64,000 bases of DNA from Dendrolimus kikuchii (lineage: Eukaryota > Arthropoda > Insecta > Lepidoptera > Lasiocampidae), in NCBI GenBank assembly GCA_019925095.2, contig CM034403.1:8685690-8749689 (forward strand). The letters are read 5' to 3'. The notes beneath the pieces were generated by a model. That model did no database searches. It was not told where the DNA came from and saw only the letters and a list, made by a program, of their open reading frames with translations. This document shows positions 61,494 through 64,000 of the stretch, one piece after another (the first letter of the stretch is position 1; each line of letters begins with the position of its first letter). A program made the translations under genes and the position numbers.

Positions 61494-62484
61494 TCCGCAT
61501 AGATTTTATTAGGGTTATTAAAAGATCTTGCGGAATATTGTCCCATTCTTCTGAAAGTGCTGTTCTTAGTGCTGCCACTGTCGTGGGCAAAGGGTTTCTC
61601 GCATATACAGCTCTTTTTAAATTGTCCCAAACATGCTCAATGGGATTAAGATCCGGGCTGCGTGCTGGCCAATTCATTGTACGTATCCCAACCTCTTCGC
61701 AATATTGTCGAACTTGTGCAGCAGCGTGCGGCCGGGCATTATCCTGCATTAAAGTAAAATTTTCGCCTATGAATCCCATGTAAGGCACCACGTGATCTTC
61801 TAAGATCTCTGTTATGTAGCGATGTGCAGTCAAACCCCCTCTATTACCGTTTTGACGGACCATGTCTATGAACACAAGTTCTGTTCGCCCGTTCATCGAT
61901 ATGCCACCCCAGACCATACACGAACCGCCTCCAAAAGGAACACGCTCCTCAATGCAACTTTGAGCATATCGCTCCCCACGTCGACGATAGACTCTTCTGC
62001 GACCATCTGCACCATATAAACATGTCCTACACTCGTCCGTGAACAATACGGAGGTCCATTGCTCTTCTGTCCAATTCAGGTGATCACGCGCAAATCTTAA
62101 GCGAGCTTGTCTGTGAGCTACAGACAACTTTGGACCATTTGCTGGTCTAAAAGGGGTGATATCCGCTTCCTTTAACCTTCTTCTTATTGTTCGTGCACTC
62201 ACGTTTACTCCACGCACTTCATTAAGCTCTGTTTTGATGTTAACAGACGTGAGGAAACGATTTCGCAGGGAAGTTGTAACAATAAATCGGTCATCACGAC
62301 CGGTGGTTGCTCGAGTCCTGCCTGTACCACGTCTCCTTCTGTAAGAACCTGTCTCCACAAACCTTCTGTATATTCTAGAAACCGTAGACTGGTTTAAATT
62401 TAAATTTCTACCAATCGTTCGTTGATCCAAGCCCTCCCGCACCAATGCTACAATTTGAGCCGCTTGTTCGGACGAAGTATCCAT
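61432..62484 (-). CDS. Tc1-like transposase, open reading frame with altered C-terminus
   Basis: A cut-and-paste DNA transposase of 350 residues from ATG at 62484. Two helix-turn-helix regions (IGRNLNLNQSTVSRIYRRF near residue 24-42; VNVSARTIRRRLKEADI near 93-109) with a GRTRATTGRDDRFI hook precede a DDE core: D150 (FTDE), D248 (QDNARPH) and E283 (DLNPIEHVWD), spacing 34, i.e. DD34E. No stop or frameshift interrupts it. The last 20 or so residues (TCDYLILFPVHNC...) are not Tc1-like but antisense to a LINE fragment, replacing the usual ARGG.TRY tail, so activity is doubtful. Usual family length is about 340. Confidence 0.88.
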   Translation of the reverse strand: MDTSSEQAAQIVALVREGLDQRTIGRNLNLNQSTVSRIYRRFVETGSYRRRRGTGRTRATTGRDDRFIVTTSLRNRFLTSVNIKTELNEVRGVNVSARTIRRRLKEADITPFRPANGPKLSVAHRQARLRFARDHLNWTEEQWTSVLFTDECRTCLYGADGRRRVYRRRGERYAQSCIEERVPFGGGSCMVWGGISMNGRTELVFIDMVRQNGNRGGLTAHRYITEILEDHVVPYMGFIGENFTLMQDNARPHAAAQVRQYCEEVGIRTMNWPARSPDLNPIEHVWDNLKRAVYARNPLPTTVAALRTALSEEWDNIPQDLLITLIKSMRNRTCDYLILFPVHNCAIICI

Positions 62485-63466
62485 ATTATGGTTCAAAAAC
62501 TCTCGATGAGTTAAAAAACTAACCCAACAATTCTGCTGGTAACAATAATTCAATTGACAAAAGAATAAAAAATCAATGAGAATCAATTTAAAACTTTGCT
62601 ATAAATAACACGCAAATCTGATACTACGAGTAAATTTTCTTTTCCCGGCTATATTCATTTGTTTTACTGCAGTTCTATTTTTAAATTTTCCTTTTTTTTG
62701 AGATTAAGAGCCAGTCTCTCCATATTTATATAATTTAATCTAAAAAGTTTGCATACTTATTTAAAAAAATCATTTCAAAGTAATCCTGAACGCTACAGAC
62801 AACTTTGGACCATTTGCTGGTCTAAAAGGGGTGATATCCGCTTCCTTTAACCTTCTTCTTATTGTACGTGCACTCACGTTTACTCCACGCACTCCATTAA
62901 GCTCTGTTTTGATGTTAACAGACGTGAGGAAACGATTTCGCAGGGAAGTTGTAACAATAAATCGGTCATCACGACCGGTGGTTGCTCGAGTCCTGCCTGT
63001 ACCACGTCTCCTTCTGTAAGAACCTGTCTCCACAAACCTTCTGTATATTCTAGAAACCGTAGACTGGTTTAAATTTAAATTTCTACCAATCGTTCGTTGA
63101 TCCAAGCCCTCCCGCACCAATGCTACAATTTGAGCCGCTTGTTCGAACGAAGTATCCATATTATGGTTCAAAAACTCTCGATGAGTTAAAAACCTAACCC
63201 AACAATTCTGCTGGTAACAATAATTCAATTGACAAAAGAATAAAAAATCAATGAGAATCAATTTAAAACTTTGCTATAAATAACACGCAAATCTGATACT
63301 ACGAGTAAATTTTCTTTTCCCGGCTATATTCATTTGTTTTACTGCAGTTCTATTTTTAAATTTTCCTTTTTTTTGAGATTAAGAGCCAGTCTCTCCATAT
63401 ATATATAATTTAATCTAAAAAGTTTGCATACTTATTTAAAAAAATCATTTCAAAGTAATCCTGAAC
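62117..63466 (-). repeat. Tandem duplication, two 675 bp units inside the Tc1 element
   Basis: 62117-62791 and 62792-63466 are copies, each running from GCTACAGACAACTTTGGACC to AAAGTAATCCTGAAC. Reading them side by side I find about five base differences (for example attgttcgt/attgtacgt, gttcggacg/gttcgaacg), so roughly 99% identity. The unit holds the first 123 transposase codons plus the upstream leader. Confidence 0.92.
62770..63159 (-). pseudogene. Duplicate N-terminal part of the Tc1 transposase
   Basis: From ATG at 63159 it repeats residues 1-123 of the full transposase (MDTSFEQAAQIVALVREGLD..., with Ser5 changed to Phe), then passes the duplication junction at 62791/62792 after SVA and ends within seven codons (FRITLK). 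It has both DNA-binding domains but no catalytic residues. If expressed it could bind the ends without cutting. Confidence 0.85.
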
Positions 63467-63808
63467 TTTGATGCAGTTTATGAGTCCGTCAGTTTATAAT
63501 CAATTACCATAAGACATAAAGACATGCCCCGAGTTCGAGACATATAAATATAAGCTATTTACGTACATAACGGACAAGACATTTTATTCAATACAGGAAT
63601 TCTTGGACAGTAACAATAAATGACTAAAATATTTATATACATATAATTCTGACTAAAGCTAAATAAACACACTGACATCAAAATATTTAAGAATCAATAA
63701 ACACATGCGTATCAATATTAGTTTTTCTTTTTGAACATTTAATTTTTTTTTCTCTTTGTTTTATAATCTATGTTAAATGTTTTTTTCATTATTTCTAATC
63801 ATTATAAA

Positions 63809-63895
63809 GGTGGTCTGGAAGATATAGCCGGCGGCGATAAGACCTCATATTGTATATGTAACTTATGTATGCAATAAAGAACATTTATTCATTCA
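63809..63895 (+). repeat. LINE 3' tail with ATTC repeats
   Basis: GGTGGTCTGGAAGATATAGC, GGCGATAAGACCTCATATTG, TATGCAATAAAGAACATTTA then TTCATTCAT. It matches the - strand tail at 58129-58250 in order (TCTGGAAGAGAT.., GCGATAAG, CAATAAAGA, short repeat). Confidence 0.55.
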
Positions 63896-64000
63896 TATGC
63901 TTTTAAACTACTTTAATTTCTTTATTGTAAGAATAAAATGTTAAATACCCTGTCGAGTCTGCATAAACAGCACCCATTAGTTTAAAATGTTTGAATTATA

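Larger units (their letters stand above)
58940..64000 (-). other. Upstream Pgant intron, running off the window
   Basis: It holds a LINE scrap, an inverted pair of Helitrons, an RT fragment, the Tc1 element with its tandem duplication, and a LINE tail. I looked for a type II membrane-anchor exon (short basic start, about 20 hydrophobic residues) on the - strand and saw none. In 60970-61370 and 63470-63800 nothing is recognisable. Confidence 0.55.

Noticed and set aside
58940..64000. N-terminal membrane-anchor exon of Pgant
   Set aside because: No - strand frame here shows a short basic start with a transmembrane segment and suitable splice sites.

Overview
The window is eukaryotic, intron-rich and AT-rich. 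It looks like a lepidopteran (moth or butterfly) genome: it holds Helitron ends of the type GACGAAGTCGCGGGC...CTAG, a tRNA-headed SINE ending in CCCAGCAGTGGGACATTTAT, non-LTR tails with short tandem repeats, and mariner/Tc1 relics, with coding exons of about 100-200 bp between them. This assignment is inference from repeat style, not from a database search.

Two host genes are visible and they converge. (1) On the + strand, 7-2566 carries the last three coding exons (all phase 0) of a coiled-coil protein I cannot name, with a polyadenylation signal at 2706. (2) On the - strand, from beyond 58,939 down to 16,080, lies a polypeptide GalNAc-transferase (GALNT/Pgant family, most like Drosophila Pgant5 as I remember it). 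Eleven exons fall in the window, ten of them used in any one transcript. They encode about 503 residues: the GT-A catalytic domain (DAH, GGEN, HVGH) and a three-repeat ricin-type lectin domain, ending in TAG at 16080-16082. The N-terminal anchor and stem exons lie beyond the right edge.

The main finding is inside this enzyme. Two homologous exons, 31432-31612 (A) and 25405-25585 (B), have the same length (181 bp), the same phases, 43 of 61 identical residues and equally unusual splice donors. Since 181 is not a multiple of 3, using both or neither breaks the frame, so they must be spliced mutually exclusively. The swapped segment holds the Mn-binding HVGH motif and the catalytic flexible loop, so the gene appears to make two enzymes with different active-site loops.

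Layout: 1-2.7 kb end of the coiled-coil gene; 2.7-16 kb intergenic with MITEs, LINE debris and a GC-rich island near 9.1 kb; 16-59 kb the transferase with large introns full of mobile DNA (a Helitron abutting a splice acceptor at 18.3 kb, a dead mariner inside a long foldback element at 20-22.5 kb, an internally deleted Tc1/mariner relative at 28 kb, several MITEs, SINEs and Helitrons); 59-64 kb the upstream intron or flank with an inverted Helitron pair, a LINE reverse-transcriptase scrap, and a Tc1 element with an open transposase frame and a 675 bp tandem duplication of its 5' half.

I found no convincing rRNA or functional tRNA gene and no CRISPR array. All similarity statements come from reading translations against remembered families; none was searched.
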